In this document: positions 15,201-30,200 of the stretch, piece by piece | Layout: each line of letters opens with the position of its first letter | Position numbering within the stretch: position 1 is the stretch's first letter | Program-made: the position numbers and the translations under genes | From: Cyclina sinensis | Lineage: Eukaryota; Mollusca; Bivalvia; Venerida; Veneridae | Reading direction: 5' to 3' | Assembly: GCA_012932295.1 (NCBI GenBank) | Contig: JAAONU010000001.1 | Coordinates: 59,617,693 to 59,681,692 of the forward strand | DNA: 64,000 nt | Notes under the pieces: generated by a model | The model's input: only the letters and a program-made list of their open reading frames with translations | The model's database searches: none | What the model was told of the DNA's origin: nothing

Positions 15201-18200
15201 AATGAAATAGCAAAAAGTCCATTTTAAATTTTAGTTTAATAAAGATCATGCTAAAACAGCAGAAATCAGTAGGCTGATCATGATCTGCATTAATCACAAA
15301 GGCAACAAAATGCCACCAGCAAAATAAAATAACAACGTTACTTATATATAAATGATGATGTTAGATATCTGGTCTTTCCTTTTTACAATCCTTGGATACT
15401 TTGGAAACTAAAATGCACGAGCAGAATTTCTTCTTTTATACCCTGGATGGCCTTTCTAAACATATGGCCATACATGTATGCAGACCTTTGAAAACATAAT
15501 GTCCACTTATAAGCAAAGTAATGACACAAAGGTAAAGGCAGGACATAAAATTCTTTCTTTACAACAAATTATGTTCAAAATAATAAAACATATGTATTTC
15601 GATCAAACAGTTAACAATGCCTGCAAATTTACTTAGACTGTAGAACTAGAAGACAGCCTAGGTCACAATTACTCAGCTGACCAGAGACTACAGAACTGAA
15701 TTCTCATTTCCTTAACATCTCTGAGTTCTTAACTTTCCATACCTGGAAGAACTTGAGAGAATCCTCATGCTCTAGTCTTGCCTTCTCACTGGCACGTTTT
15801 TTAAATCTTGCCTCCCAAACCTTTTGTTTAGCTTCTTCTGTCATCTTCTTCGACTTCATGGAATTGTTTAGCAGAGTTACTCTCCTTGTTGTGTGTGACT
15901 GAAGATTTAAAGAAATGTTATATCAAATAATTTCTAGAGAAAGTCCTTCATACATGATTCTAAGTGACCATAGTCTAAGAATAAAGTATTTTGAACAATG
16001 TGCCTAGAATCTACACTAATGATGACATACCTTTAGTCTGAGGTTTTAGGAGCTTTGCTTAGATACGCACATACTTCTTGAGAGAAACATCATACAGGAA
16101 GTTTAGTGTCTCAAAATTGCTGTTGAATAAGCTTTTCAATATGACAGTAAAATAGCCTTTCATAGATAGGAACTGATCATAATTTAGCACCACTACACAA
16201 GCCTAATAATCAAGGGGTTGCAGGTTTAAAACCCAAATTCTTAAGTTTTCAAATCTAAATTCTGCTGAAACGAGAGCTAAACTGAGGCAGTGCAATCAGT
16301 AAGCATAAAACAAGAGAGAAATGATGGCCCTAAAGAGCTCACCTAAGAATAAAGTATAACTGCTAAGAAATACAGGTGTCATACAAAATTTCAGAGCTGG
16401 TTGTTTCTGACATAAAGATTTTATTCTTATTGCTACAGCAACCAAAGCTCTGTATGGAATGGCATTTTTTGAAATACTTTTGTAGCAACTCATGCAAGGA
16501 GTATCCCTGCCAAGTTTCATCAACTCTGACCATGTGGCTTAGGAGGAACTGTGTTTGAAGCAAAAACTTGACAATGGATGACATGCCATCAGATAGGGTA
16601 ATCAGAAAAGCTCCACCTGCGGTAAGTAAAAACCACAAGGCTGATATATAGTCATACAGGGGTTATTTCTAAATCTGGAACTGCATAATCCCAAAAAATC
16701 TTAAAATCCCTTGACTTTTCTTTGTGCACTGGTTATCACAGGCAACCAGTATCAGCAATAAACAAACTCAAATAGAAATAGACAGATCAATCAGTTAAAT
16801 ATAGAACATTTTATATGATTTACAACATCTATTAATTTATGTAACATCTTAAACAAGATTAAAATAGACAAGATAAACTAAAAGAGACTGCAGAATGACT
16901 TTGCATTCAACAAAGAGCAATATAGTATAGATCTTTTTCGCAAAATCATGTTGCATTTATAAATTCTTTTCTGAAGTCAAAGGTACTAGCCTTTAGTGCT
17001 CTGAATGGCATTTCAAATGCCTATAAATCAAGCCAAAACAAAGACAAAATCAAATTCAATCAAAATATTACCCTTATTAAACCGCAGTCTGGTATTTAAC
17101 TGTTTGATTTTACTTTGATTCTATAATCATAAAGTCACCTGATGGTAAATACATCATGAACAAGGCAATCTGTCAGTTTAGTATTTTTCTATTTGGGATG
17201 AAAGGGATGGTAAAATATATATGTTTAGTAAAGACATCTAATTTTCTCAGTAATAGAAAGCACTCAATCCTATGGGTACGAATAAATAAATAATAATTCA
17301 TTTTGCACTTTAATCAAAGACATTTTATAAATAGCGTGGGTTCAGTAGTTTCAATTAGCAAATTGTATGACCCGTGGAAAATAATTACAGGGTAACATTT
17401 TCAGGTACACACTGCTCTTGGTCTGCTAAAAAGACAGTGTTGTGGAATAGGTAACAAAAATAGATTAAAATAAATATGAATTATTGGTAGAATAATTTCA
17501 TCTATTTGCAGAATTTCATTTTAGGGAGTATCCATAGGTTTTTAACTTTACACAGGAACAAGTGTCAGTTGTTCTTTTTAAGTCTCTCATCCACAGTTTG
17601 TCCGCAAATACTGCAGGTCTCTAATGTTTGGAGAATTAATACAAAAATCTGAAGCAACAAAAATTAAACTGTGTAAATTGCAAAGTTCATATAAAGGACT
17701 TGTACTTTTACATAAATCATAATCATTTTATTAATTGAAAGACTATGCACAGTTTTTAATATTAGCATTTCCATTTTGGACAAAATTTGAACAAGCCCTT
17801 TTCCTTAAGAGTTGAACATTCTCTTTCGGAAATCGAAATGCTTTTTACAGAAAACTTTATAATTTTTTTATATTCTTGAGTTTCAATTACAATATTCTAC
17901 TTCTCTGTTAAAAAAACCCCCAAAAATGGACAAGCTAAAAATAATGCAAAGCATTAAGTCTCTTATAATACCCACAACATAAACACTTGAAATCAACACT
18001 GTAACAATTTTGAAAGAAAAGAAAGATGAAGAAGAAAGAAAGAAAAAGCTATTACAATCATGGATGCAAGGGAGGTAAGTAAAATTTATAACATGATTGT
18101 TTAAGGGCAAGCAAATTTTGCTCAGTCAGGGCTGTATGACAAAAAGTGCACCATACCTTCATTTATGAGAAAAATTGCTTTAATTTTATACTAAAATATT

Positions 18201-21200
18201 GAAAAAGAGTCATTAGTTTACCTGGCCTCATGTTATGTAATGTGCACTAAGCTTTAAATACCAATTTCTGCAGTTATAGCTACCTGTATTCTAAGCACAG
18301 CTAGATAGACTAGATAACCTGATCGAATGACAATATAAGGAATATAATACAGTCAATAAACAATGGAGACTTATTCACAACTGGTATAAAATCAGTCTGA
18401 CTAGTTTGTCAAAAAGAAGGGAACTAAATGTATATTTTCAAATTTCAAAATCATCCAAACCCACAATATTCATTTCTGCAGTTTCCTTTATTCAGTTTAA
18501 ATCTCTTTTTGCATTTTCCTTCAGTTTATCTGTAAATCTGCATTTTACTTTTACAAGCAGTCAAATGCTTTGTTGTGTTCTACTGAGGTGTAGAAATATA
18601 TTTTCTCACAAAAGTCAATGAAACAATAATTACTGTGTCTTGAAAGGGTGCGCCAAAGTTAAAGGGATATAAAACCATGTACACTGTTCAAGAATACCCC
18701 GATTATGATGTCAACTGTCACAAAATAGTTTGCTTTCATTTGCGATAAAATCTTAGCAATGACTTAAATTATATGTGGTGACAGGATCATTGAAACTTTA
18801 TTTTTACTAGCAAGGTAGTAAATCTGTATTACTTTAAACTGAATGTTGCCCAATAAAATAGCTACATTATAAACATTTTCCTCACTTCACTGAACCATAA
18901 ACAGAATTCTGCTCCACATCTTTAGAATCAGTAGAAAACAGTTGAGTGTGACCGACAATAAATATCTGAAAGATTTTTAGATCAGACTGAAACATTTAAA
19001 CTAATTTCATACTTCCATATTGAAATAACAGTGAATGTCTTCATCAGTATGGAAAATAAACGCCAACATGGTTTGGTGGGGCAAGTTCAAAAATTATCAC
19101 GAATACAGTCAAAAAGCTTTTGAATGTACAGAAAAGGAATCAGTTTGGTGAAGTAAAAAACCCTACTTTGGCCGTTTCTGAACAATTGCTAGGAAAGAAA
19201 GATGTGATACAATGAAAAATGTGATTCTACTATAACTGATCAAGTCCATTTCCCAAGTGAAGAATCACAATTCGACTGTAATTTGAAGTCTAAAATGAAA
19301 CAAATCTTTTTTAACTGAAAGATGGCGATGCCCCCAAAGTGGTGCTCTGACCTTTGAGCTGAAACCAAATGTAGATAATGGTAGATCCTTCAAAAGAAGT
19401 GGGCTTTTTTTACAATGTGGTCCCCAGGTCCTTTAAAGGTCAAGGTAAAAAAAGTGTGAAGATGAAGATAAATTGCTGATCCTTCAAAAGAAGGGTTTTT
19501 CTTTTTTTTGTCAATTTGTCCTCAAGGTCAAGGTCATGTAGGAGTCAAGGTAAAAAAACAACATTTACAAGATTTCTCCCAAAGGGTTGTTGTGTGCAAG
19601 CATGAACTAAATCAGCTATTTAGTAGTAAGGGAGTTATAGCAAATATAAAGTTTTTTTCACAGTTAGACCTTTGAGTTAAAGGTTATTCACAGGTCAAGG
19701 TCACATAAATACATGACAGTGGGAAGGTCTTGTCAAAGGGGTGTTGTGTTCAAGTATGAAGTAAATCCATTTACTTATAAGGAAGTTATGGGCAATATTT
19801 AACTTTTTTGACAACTGGACCTTTGAGGTCAAGGTCATTCAGGGGTCAAGGTCGTCAAATAAATATAAGTCAGTGGGAAGGTCTTGTCCAAAGAGGTGTT
19901 GTGTTCAAGTATGAAGTAAATCCATTTACTAATAAGGCAGTTATGGGCAATGTTAAAGTTTTAAAAAGATATGACAGAATGAACGGACAGCCTGACAGTT
20001 CAAAAACTGTATGTCCTCCTTCTGGGGCATAAAAAACAAATCATAGCACTTTTGAATATAAGTTTTTTTTTATAAAAGGCACATCAAACTAAAACTTAAC
20101 TCATCATCATAAGAAGCTGATTCTTGTTGAACTCTCTGTTTCAGGTCTTCAAAGAAGACAGTTCATATAACCTATGATAAATATACTAGAACTAGACCCC
20201 CATCTTCCCTTTTAGGCCAGTCAACTTTCCCACATAATGGTTTAAAACAAAAAGCAGGTTACAGCTACAAACAATCATATCACAATCTCTTCTATAGAGG
20301 AGGCAACATCACCATGTTTAACAGTGATAGCACTCATCACTAGACTGCAATTAGAATGCACTGCTCTAAATAGGATTTACAGGGAGCAGGGAGCTGCTAG
20401 AAAAGGGGCACTTGCTAGCAGGAAAACTGCAAAAAAGTCATTAAATACATATTATGATTTTATGAGAAACTTAAATTTCTACATGACATAAAAAGAAATT
20501 AAATATTTTTTTCCTGTCACAGTCTCTGAACTAATCCCCAAATAAGATTATATTTATGACTGAATATTTTAAGATTTATAGATTATTTGGATATTTTTTG
20601 TCGTTTTATGACTTCTTTCGGGAAAACAGGTGGGATTTATTGATGTCTATCTGGTTTCTTTCAGTTATAAAGTTTTCAATCAATTAACCATCTAAGTCAT
20701 AATATACAATTCTACTTTGTAAACACTTTAACCCAAACAAGTTCAGTCCAGATGACTTGGTTATCTTGTTACAGTTGTTTTAACCAAGGTCAAAGAATAA
20801 TTCAGAATATATATTTCGCACATGCTTGGTTCCTACAGGATTCTATAAAAGAGACACTTTACTTACAAGCAGTTTCCAGTTAGCACAGGGCAAATATTGT
20901 GCACAGTTTTTTTTACAAGGTACAAATAAAACCATTTCTGTTTTAATAGATACAAAAAACAATTCTTTTTTTCTCCTATCTTGAAGATGTAAAAGAACCT
21001 TTACCAGTACATTAACTGATTTTTTTCTTCATAAAACCTGTAATAATTATAATACCGATCACATGCCAAAAAATATGTAAAGAAATAAGTCTATTCTTCC
21101 ATAGCATATTCTACATAACTTGATGTCACTTTTGGTTTTTTTTGGCAGATACCCTATAATCATGCATCACGGTGACCAAGCAGAAAGCCGTGTTTACTTT

Positions 21201-24200
21201 TCACCAATTATTTCAGGTAAATAACAAGAAAATTACATGAAAATTAGTAATGACAGTTAAAAAAGTGTCAACTAACACTGACAGTTGCTTCTGACATTAA
21301 CAAATTAACCTTTAAAACTTCCTTCAAATTATCACAAAAATTCAAAACAAACTGCTTTCAATAGTCCAATGAAATTGTAAAACTAACAATTATTTTTCTG
21401 TTTAATTTTTTTTGTAACTCACAGACCACACAAAATTCACAAATACATACAATTTTGAAATACTTAAAATTTTACAGATGAAAGAAGTATTTTAAAAGAA
21501 CAATCTGATTTTGACAGGAAAATGAAGTCGTAACATCTGTCCACAATTTGCATTAACGTAAAAAGGACTGATATAAACTTTCTCGATTAAATACAATAAT
21601 ATGGTAGAAAATCATTTTCAAAATCAAACACCATGGGCGCAGTAATGTTGTAAGTTCTATTTCACTAAGTATTGAATTTACAATATTATCTTGCTAGGAG
21701 ATGACACACGCACTTCTTTTTTCAGCATTCTGAAACCTCCGAAGTTTCCTCCATAGGAAAACATCTATCTTTTGCACAAAGCTAGTCATCTTGAAAAGGT
21801 GAATCTCTGTTTGAATTCATAGATCAAACATTTATATCTATACTGCACTGTAGTGCCACTACTCCGGTCTCTGCACCTCTAGGATATTATGCTAAAATAT
21901 TCAATTTTAGTAATTTCATGCTTTGATTATGGAAAGTGAGAAAAACCTACTTTACAGAGACTGATGTTTTGAGACTGAATTACATTTGTAAATGTAATGT
22001 TAACTTCTCTCATTATAATGTGGCGAAGAACCTTAAAGGTGATACCTAGGATTTTACATTTTAACACAATGTATATGATCAATGAAATATCTTATTTACT
22101 GTTTGTTAAAACTTCCTCTAACAAACTTATATCTCAATTTATATGCATTTAAGTAAAACATTATATCTAATTCTACCACTATCTGCAATTTGCTGCCAAT
22201 AAACAAAGAAGGTGCTGGCCGTGATATATTCTATATGTTATATCACGCCGTCCACTGACGTCACTGCAAACTACTGGAGGTTGTTCTTATTTTTCATTGT
22301 AAACTGATAATTTTTAAATATGTTTTTATAAGTGAAATATTGTTATGGACTAAATTATCATCTTTGATGTTCATCAATGAAAAAAAACAAGGGGTATTTG
22401 TTAAACTATTAACTAATAAACTAAAAATGACTTCGCTGTTTTCATTTTCACATGGGAAATGAATAGTGGGGTAAAGGGATAGCCTGACAGGGACAATAAC
22501 AATAAACATGACATGATAAGTAGTGCACATACTTACCCACCTTATAACATACTACATACGTGTTAGAATGGAAATTAGATTTTACAGTTTTCGTGATCTA
22601 CCATCAGATATATCACAGCTTCTCGTGATTAAATTACTATGCATCTGAACTCGACACTGTGATATATTTGACGGCAGATCACTCAAACATAAAAGCTATT
22701 TCCTAAATAAATCCTCACTGCAACTTCCAACAAAATTTGTAATGTTGCTTTTAGTAGTTGGTTTTTAAGCCCTTAAAACATGTGTCATACTGACACATTC
22801 ACAGCCCTCGGGTGATCAGAACAGACTAAAGGACTAACATCTTGGAAATGAAATATTTAAGCATGAAACTCATAAATTCCTATAATTAGTCTGCTGGCTA
22901 GGTAAGAAATTTTGTAACAAATTTAAGAAAACTAAATTGGAAAAGAAACAGAACTTTCTAAACAAAGTGTTTTCATTGCAATCAATTTGGAAGGACTACT
23001 ATTTTGAATACTTAATCAAACAATTTTGACTGAGAGTGGATCTAATCAGAGTGGTAATAGACATACTGTAACATTGGTTACAATATTGATGAAACCTTTC
23101 TGTACCACTCACTTGAGGATCAAATTTTAGGGGGTCATATGAGGTGGGGGAACATAGAAAAGGCTTGTTTAATAAAAAGAGCTAATTAAACACAAGTAAT
23201 AATATTTCCCTTCATGATCTATAGAATGTTTTTCCATAAAGTAATAATCCTTATAAAGGGCCATAGGTCAAGTGCTGACAGTTCAATGGGTTAAAAATCA
23301 TATTTCAAACTAGTAAATTTTACCCATTTAACGTCCTTGGTGAAGTTTTTAATCTGACACTGAATACTGTGATAATTGGTTTTTGTACTTTTTATGTCGA
23401 AGGCAGTAGGGGGCCTTGTTATAGAAGAAGTGTCACTTTGTATAAAATAACCCTGTTCCAATTTGTGGTGGTTATTAATTTTGGTAAAAGACAAGAATTA
23501 TTTCAATGCACCATAGATTCATGAACGATTATCAATTCATAAAATCCAAAACAATTTTTTTTTGCCCTACAAACCTGACTTTGCACTGAACAGATTTATG
23601 TGACAATGCAGAACACCACTAATTATGTCTAACTGCTGTAAAAATTCCAGGACCTTAAGGTCTATATGCAAAGGAAACAAGTGAATGAAAAATGTCAATA
23701 CATGAAAAATATGCAATATTCAGCATATTCTTGCTCTGTATTCATTCAATAAATAAGAGATTTTTTTTTACAGGTTTCATTCAACTGATTTTTTTATACC
23801 AATAATCTTAACCTTGACCCTAGTTCTCATAAGGACAAAAAACAACAACAACAAAAACTGAGCACAAAGTAAAACTTTCTTATTTATGAGAAACATATTG
23901 AAAAACCCATAATTTATAAACTCTTGAGTTGAGAAAGAAGTGTTTCATATGAGATAAAACAATTACAAATGAATTACTATGGTTTAATTGGCCCCTTAAA
24001 ATAAGTTTTTGTTTACTCGATACAACAAAATCAATGTTTGAAAGGCAATAAATTGAAATCTTGAATGTGGGAAGTGTTTATAAAAACAATTTAAACCCAG
24101 ACCACATAATTCAGGATGTAATTTTAAATTTAAGAATAGTACAAGTGTTTGATTCATGCCAGGTTAGCAAACAGTAAAATTTCTCAAGCATGTGTTAAAT

Positions 24201-27200
24201 GGGAGTAATCAATAATTTCTCACGCTAACAGAAAATGGCCTTAAAAATCTACCCATATAATTCAAAAATCGTTCTGAACTAAGGGAGGCTACTTTTTCTG
24301 AGTTAGCAAAAGATTAGTACAGAGTTCTCTTTCTTCATCTTTGTCTGCTTCTCTACAGCAGGTAAAAGAAGTATATTAAAAATTCCTTGAAAACTCTGTA
24401 GGAATTTACTTCATGAGAACATCAACTCTTCTCACTAGAAAATAACAGCAGATCTGATGAACAGAAATGGTTATAAGTACAAATATAGCCTATCCATCTG
24501 CAACCCAGGAAATAAACATTTTCTTGTGTTCATAGTGCAGTCATATTAAGTCTGGAGTATATCTTTAAGACAAGAAATCTGCAAAAAATGTAAAAATCAT
24601 TTCTATTTCAAACACTATAGGTAGGCAACAATCTTGGCTTAAATTCAGCTAAAGACCTGTGAATAGTTTAATTTTTTTCAATATGTATTTTAGTTTGGGA
24701 AATATCCATCTAACTGTGTAATTTTGACTGACTCCCTACAATTTAAGTTCAGATGTAAGATTCTTTTTGTACCTCAATATTTTGTTGCATCTGTTTACTC
24801 CTGAGATCCATTTCAGCATATGATGCTGCCTCATTCAGTTGACGTTGTACCTCAGAGTTATCGCCTAATCTCATCTGTGTGTCTGCAAGATGGCGCTGCT
24901 CTGCAGAAGGAAAGTATCTCTAGCAAAATATATCATAATTTTTGGAAAGAATAATACAAAATCTGGAATTTATAAACTTCTGAAAATAAAAATTCTGTTG
25001 ACACATTAATCTAAAATCTTCTGATTTTCCAACAAATATTTCGTAAAAACTGTTATGAAGACTTTACTCGGACCACCAATCACTAAATTCACTAAAAGAA
25101 TTATGATAATTATAGACACAACACAAACCAATTCCCTAAAAATGTGAAAATAATTATTAGTTATTAATCAAGTTCTTACCATCTCTCTGTTTAATTGCTA
25201 TATGTGCTTTGGTGAGACACAGGTCTGCACTGAGTTTACGCTTCATCATTTCAGCTGCCATATTGTCACCAGCACTTTTCCTGTAATAAAAATCAACAAA
25301 TGACTGAAAATTACTAACAAAAGAAAAGATTTACCACTGCAGTATACCAAACAATTCGACGAAAATTATATACACAGATTTTCTGGTCAAGTATTAAACA
25401 GTTCTTTGCTTAAGGTTGATTCTGCAAAAAAAAGTGATTCAGGTGAAGTGCAGTGATGGATGTAAGGGTCCTGTCATCAGAATTTGATCTTGACATCCAA
25501 AATGTCCTCCTTTGGTGTGAGTACAAATCAACACTCTCGCAAGCAGTTGGCTAGAGTAATAAAATTAAGGTAGAAGAACCTGTTCTGAAGTCACAGTAAA
25601 GTTAACATGTTTAACCCTGAACATGCTGAAATTTTGTAATGGATTTGCCCAGCTTTGAATTTGGAACAGTCCATTCAAAGTTTAAGGGATTTCAATATCA
25701 TAATACAAAAATGGAGCTACCAACAGTATAGAGCCTGGTCAGACTGCACGGATGTGCAGGCTGGCCTGGCTCTATACTGGTGGCAAAGGCTAATCACTTT
25801 CAGTTCCAGCAGGTTAAGGGTTAAACTAAGAAGATTTTGGTGACCTTAAATATCATCTAAACCGAAAGAGAGAAATCACCTTCTAACAATGTGATTAGTA
25901 TTTCTGGATATTGTTATGAGGCAAATTACAATTAAAACTCAATGAGTTTCACGCCATTTTGGTGATGTTTACCAATGAAAGGGATGTAACTCAAAATTAC
26001 AATGTATACAATTCACTAAGAGTTAACTTTTAGTTAATTTTCATGATACAAGGGTCATCCAATAAGTTCTGATAATGGTCCCATATGATATGTCATTTAG
26101 ACATCACTTGAGCTTCATGGCCATGTTAAGTCAAGCTGAACAGCGTACGTAAATAAAAAATTGAGTTTTTTGGAAAACAGGAAAGGAAATCCAGGAAAAG
26201 TCTTCAGAAGCTTGTGGTTGATCTGCAGTGTCATTTAATTCAGTTTATAGACCTGTGGATAACACCTTTTGCCAAAGGAAAGTTGTGACATTTCTGATGA
26301 TCCTTGCAGCCGACAGCCCATCAAGGCTACAGACAAATTTCAAGTCAGGATCAAATAACAGACAGGGTAGTAGATGCAGCAAAACACTTAAAGCATTACA
26401 AAGATGAAGGTGATAGGTTCCTAAATCATAATGTTGCAATAAATGTGACATGGTTACGAAGTTATGAAGCTGAATTGAAATCCCAATCTTCCAAGTGGCA
26501 CACTCCTGGGTCACCAGGGCCTGCAAAATTTTGATGAAAACAGGGAAATCTGAAATAGCTGGCAATTATAGCATATGATAATGGTGGTGTATTGGTGATG
26601 GATTATGGCCCACCTGGACAGAAAGTTAACAGAACAGGTTATGCAAAGTTTTTGAAAGAGAAATTGATGCCAGCAATACATATAAAGTGACCCGCATTCT
26701 TAAATGCAGGAGTAGTGTAGAATCATGACAACACAATGCCCCATAAATCATGTCACTAATGAGGGGATACAAGCTGGAAATATCGCATCCATCTTATTCT
26801 CCAGACTTAAGTCCATGTGACCATGACCTGTTCCCCAAATTAAAAATGCCGCTCCAGGAGTACATTTCGATGATCTAGAAGACTTGAAAAATGCCATGGC
26901 CAATGAATTGCGAAACATCTTCAATGGTTGCCTAGCAATGGGAATCACTGACCTTCTGAAGAGATGGAATGTGATAATCCGAAGCAGGAGTCAATATTTG
27001 AAGGAATAAAGTACAGGTATGACACTATTTGTTTTAGTTTGACTGTTATCAGAACTTATTGGATGACCCTCGTAGCAGCGCAAATATTAACCCTTACCAT
27101 GCTAAACATCTAAAATGGACTTGTTTATAGGGGTGTTTATAAAAAAAAATTACTGACTGAATGGCAAATAGTGCAAACCATGATCATACTGCACAGATGT

Positions 27201-30200
27201 GAAAGCTCACCTTGGTCTGCACTGGTCGCAAAGGCAGAGTCAATTGTCTCCAGCAAGGCAAGCGTCAAGGTCATGAATGTCACACTTTTTACAGACTTTT
27301 GGATAAAAGAAGACACATTCATTGTGTGACAAAACATTCAAAAAGTACAGAATCATCCTTACGCTAGTTTATTTTCTACTGCTTGTTTGGCGGTAAGATC
27401 TTCTGTAATCCTACTGGCCATTTCTCTCTTCTTCTCCTTGTTTGCCTCAAATGATTGTGTTCTCCCTTTCTGGGCCTCCATATTCAATGCTATCGCTAAC
27501 TCTGCAAGCTCTTGTTTTAATCTATACTGTTCTTGCTGTAAGTACACAAAAACAAAATGTTTGATGTACTGGCTGGTACAAACATTTAAGATAACTATGA
27601 ATTACGAATATCTCAGACACATTCTTGGATATCATAACATGAAAGTGTTTGTAACTTTTATTTCAACTGTTACAGCCCTTACCCTAAGTAGTAAATCCCA
27701 TGAAAGAAATTACAACAGGAAATGCTTAAACAGCACCCTGAAACACTGTCATAAGGTATCCTTCCTTTTTTTTTAATGATAACAATTTAATGGAATATAA
27801 AAAATAAAAACCAATTTTTTCTATGATTTATACACAGGTACTTGGCCATTTTTGCTTTGTGCTTTTGGTTTCATAAGTACCATTGCATCCATGTTGTTGT
27901 CTCATTCCCTGTCGGTTTTCTTTAGAAAGTCACGATGTGACATTAGCAGACTATGTTAAATGCATCACACTTTTCTGATCTAAAACAGTTTGCAAAGATA
28001 AATTATAGCTACCACTGAGTTAAAAAGTTTCTTGTCTGAAATCAAGTGGATATCATAAACAGTAGTCTATTTTTGTATACATGTTGTTTCAACAAATACT
28101 GTAACAGTACATGATCTTAATTTTTGTTGGAACAGAGTTTTGGTGTACAGTATAGCAGAAAATTAATGTTTACCTCTTTCTGTCTCATTTTACTTTCAAA
28201 TTCCTGATTCAGTCTCAATAACTCTATCTGTTTTAGTTCCATTTCACACATTTTTGTTTTGTAATTCCTCGCTAAGTCAGACCTGGAAAAATTTAAAGAT
28301 CACTTTTAAACTCAATTCCATTTTTATTTGCTTGAAAGGATTTCATTTTCAGTTAATGGAAAAATCTTGTCAGTAAATTTTGATCTAATCTGTGAAATGT
28401 GGAGAAAATTAACACCACAGTTTAAAATATTGACAAATAAAATAAAATATTAAGATATCTAAATACAATTATTTGTTTTCAAGATAATGAAAATTCAACT
28501 AAATCAAATACATACATGAATAAGAAAAGCATAGAAATAAAGTATATTTATCAAAAACTGAAAATAAAAAGCAATAACAAGAGAACCACCTTTTTTGCAC
28601 CTGAGTTCAAATAAACAACTTTATCAATTTTCTGTAACAAAATTTCATATTAGCACATAAACCAATCAGCTTTAAGAAAAAAATTAGACTGACAGGCCAA
28701 AAAATGATGCAAAATTTTGTGAGATTTGTTTAACTTGTATGTGATCAGAGTCTACTTTTACTGTAAGATTCTGTTCATGAATTAACATGTTAAATCAATT
28801 ATGTGTAATCTAAATACCTATCACTCTAAATAACAAACAAACAAAAAGTCTGACACTAGTGTTTGTCATGACATATAAGTAAGTCCCCTACTGTTCCCCC
28901 TTGAAAATTAAATACCAAAATTTGAGAATTACATTCATGAATATTTATTCTTTTTTACTTATTTTGGCAGACTTTTCAATGTACAGGCAGATCATGGTCA
29001 GATTTTACAATGTAAAGGCAGATCATGGTCAGACTTTGCAATGTACATGCAGATCAAAGACAGATTTTCAAATGTACAGGCAGATCATGGAAAGACTTTT
29101 TAAATGTACAGCAGAACATGGTCAGACTTTAAAGATGTACATACAGACAAGAGGGCCATGATGGCCCTGGATCACTCACATGAGTACTTTGGCTGTAGGT
29201 TTGCTGTTAAGCAGTATTTCATTTTTTAATTGAAAATATGTAAGTGCCTACAAACCAAATATGTAAAATATCAGTCAATAAATAAAGGCTTTATGACAGA
29301 AAATAGAAATATCTATTATAAGCTATGGTGACCTTGACCTTGACCTCAAACCCTACCCGTGGGTAGACGTCCATGCAAGGAACCTATATACTGAACATCA
29401 AAGATATTGGTCTATAAATGAAGGCTCTATGAAGTACAGTAGATAAATATATTTTTAGCCTCCATGACCTTTAACCTAATCTAATAATTTCAAAAAGCTT
29501 GATAAAGCTTGCTTCATGCCAAATTTTAAAATTCTAGGCCTTGTGGTTTCAGACAAGAAGATTTTTAAAGATTTTCTTCTATACTGCTATTTAAAACTTG
29601 TGACACCTTGGGCGGGGCCAATAGTGACCCCAGGGACATTTTTCAAACAAATAAGGTAGAGGTCCACTAGACAATGCTGCATACCAAATATCTAAGCTGT
29701 AGGCATTGAGGTTTCCAGTAAGATGATTTTTAAAGATTGCCTTTCTTACATATTAAAGGCCCTTGGGGCGGGGCCAATTTTGACCCCGGGGCCAACATTA
29801 CTGGTAAAGGTTTTCTACACAATACTCCACACCAAATATCTAAGGTTTAGTCCTATTAGTTTCGAAGAAAAATGATTTTTTCATGTTTTTCCTATATAAC
29901 TATATGTAAACCAAGAGAACCCTGGGGCGTGCCCAATTTTGACCCAGGGGACATAATTTGAACAAACTTGGTAGACATCCACTAACCTGCTACATACCAA
30001 ATATCTAACCTGTAGGCATTGAGAAGTAAGAAGATTTTTAAAAAATTGCCTTTTTTACATATTAAGGGCCCCTGGGGCGGGGCCATTTTTGACCCCGGGG
30101 CCAATATATAAACAATACTGGTAAAGGTTCTCTACACAATACTCCACACCAAATATTTTAGGTCTAGTCCTATTAGTTTGGAGAAAAATGATTTTTCATG

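Larger units (their letters stand above)
15899..24772 (-). other. Large intron of the coiled-coil gene
   Basis: Intron of 8.9 kb. It contains a fragment of the GGGCCATGATGGCCC repeat family at about 16.3-16.6 kb, a periodic repeat at 19.3-20.0 kb and a hairpin at 22.6 kb. The rest is AT-rich without supported genes. Confidence 0.6.

Noticed and set aside
26245..26565. Minus-strand frame of 106 codons
   Set aside because: Shadow of the mariner transposase remnant on the plus strand.
27387..27776. Plus-strand frame of 129 codons
   Set aside because: It is the antisense shadow of the coiled-coil exon 27363-27535 plus chance intron sequence.
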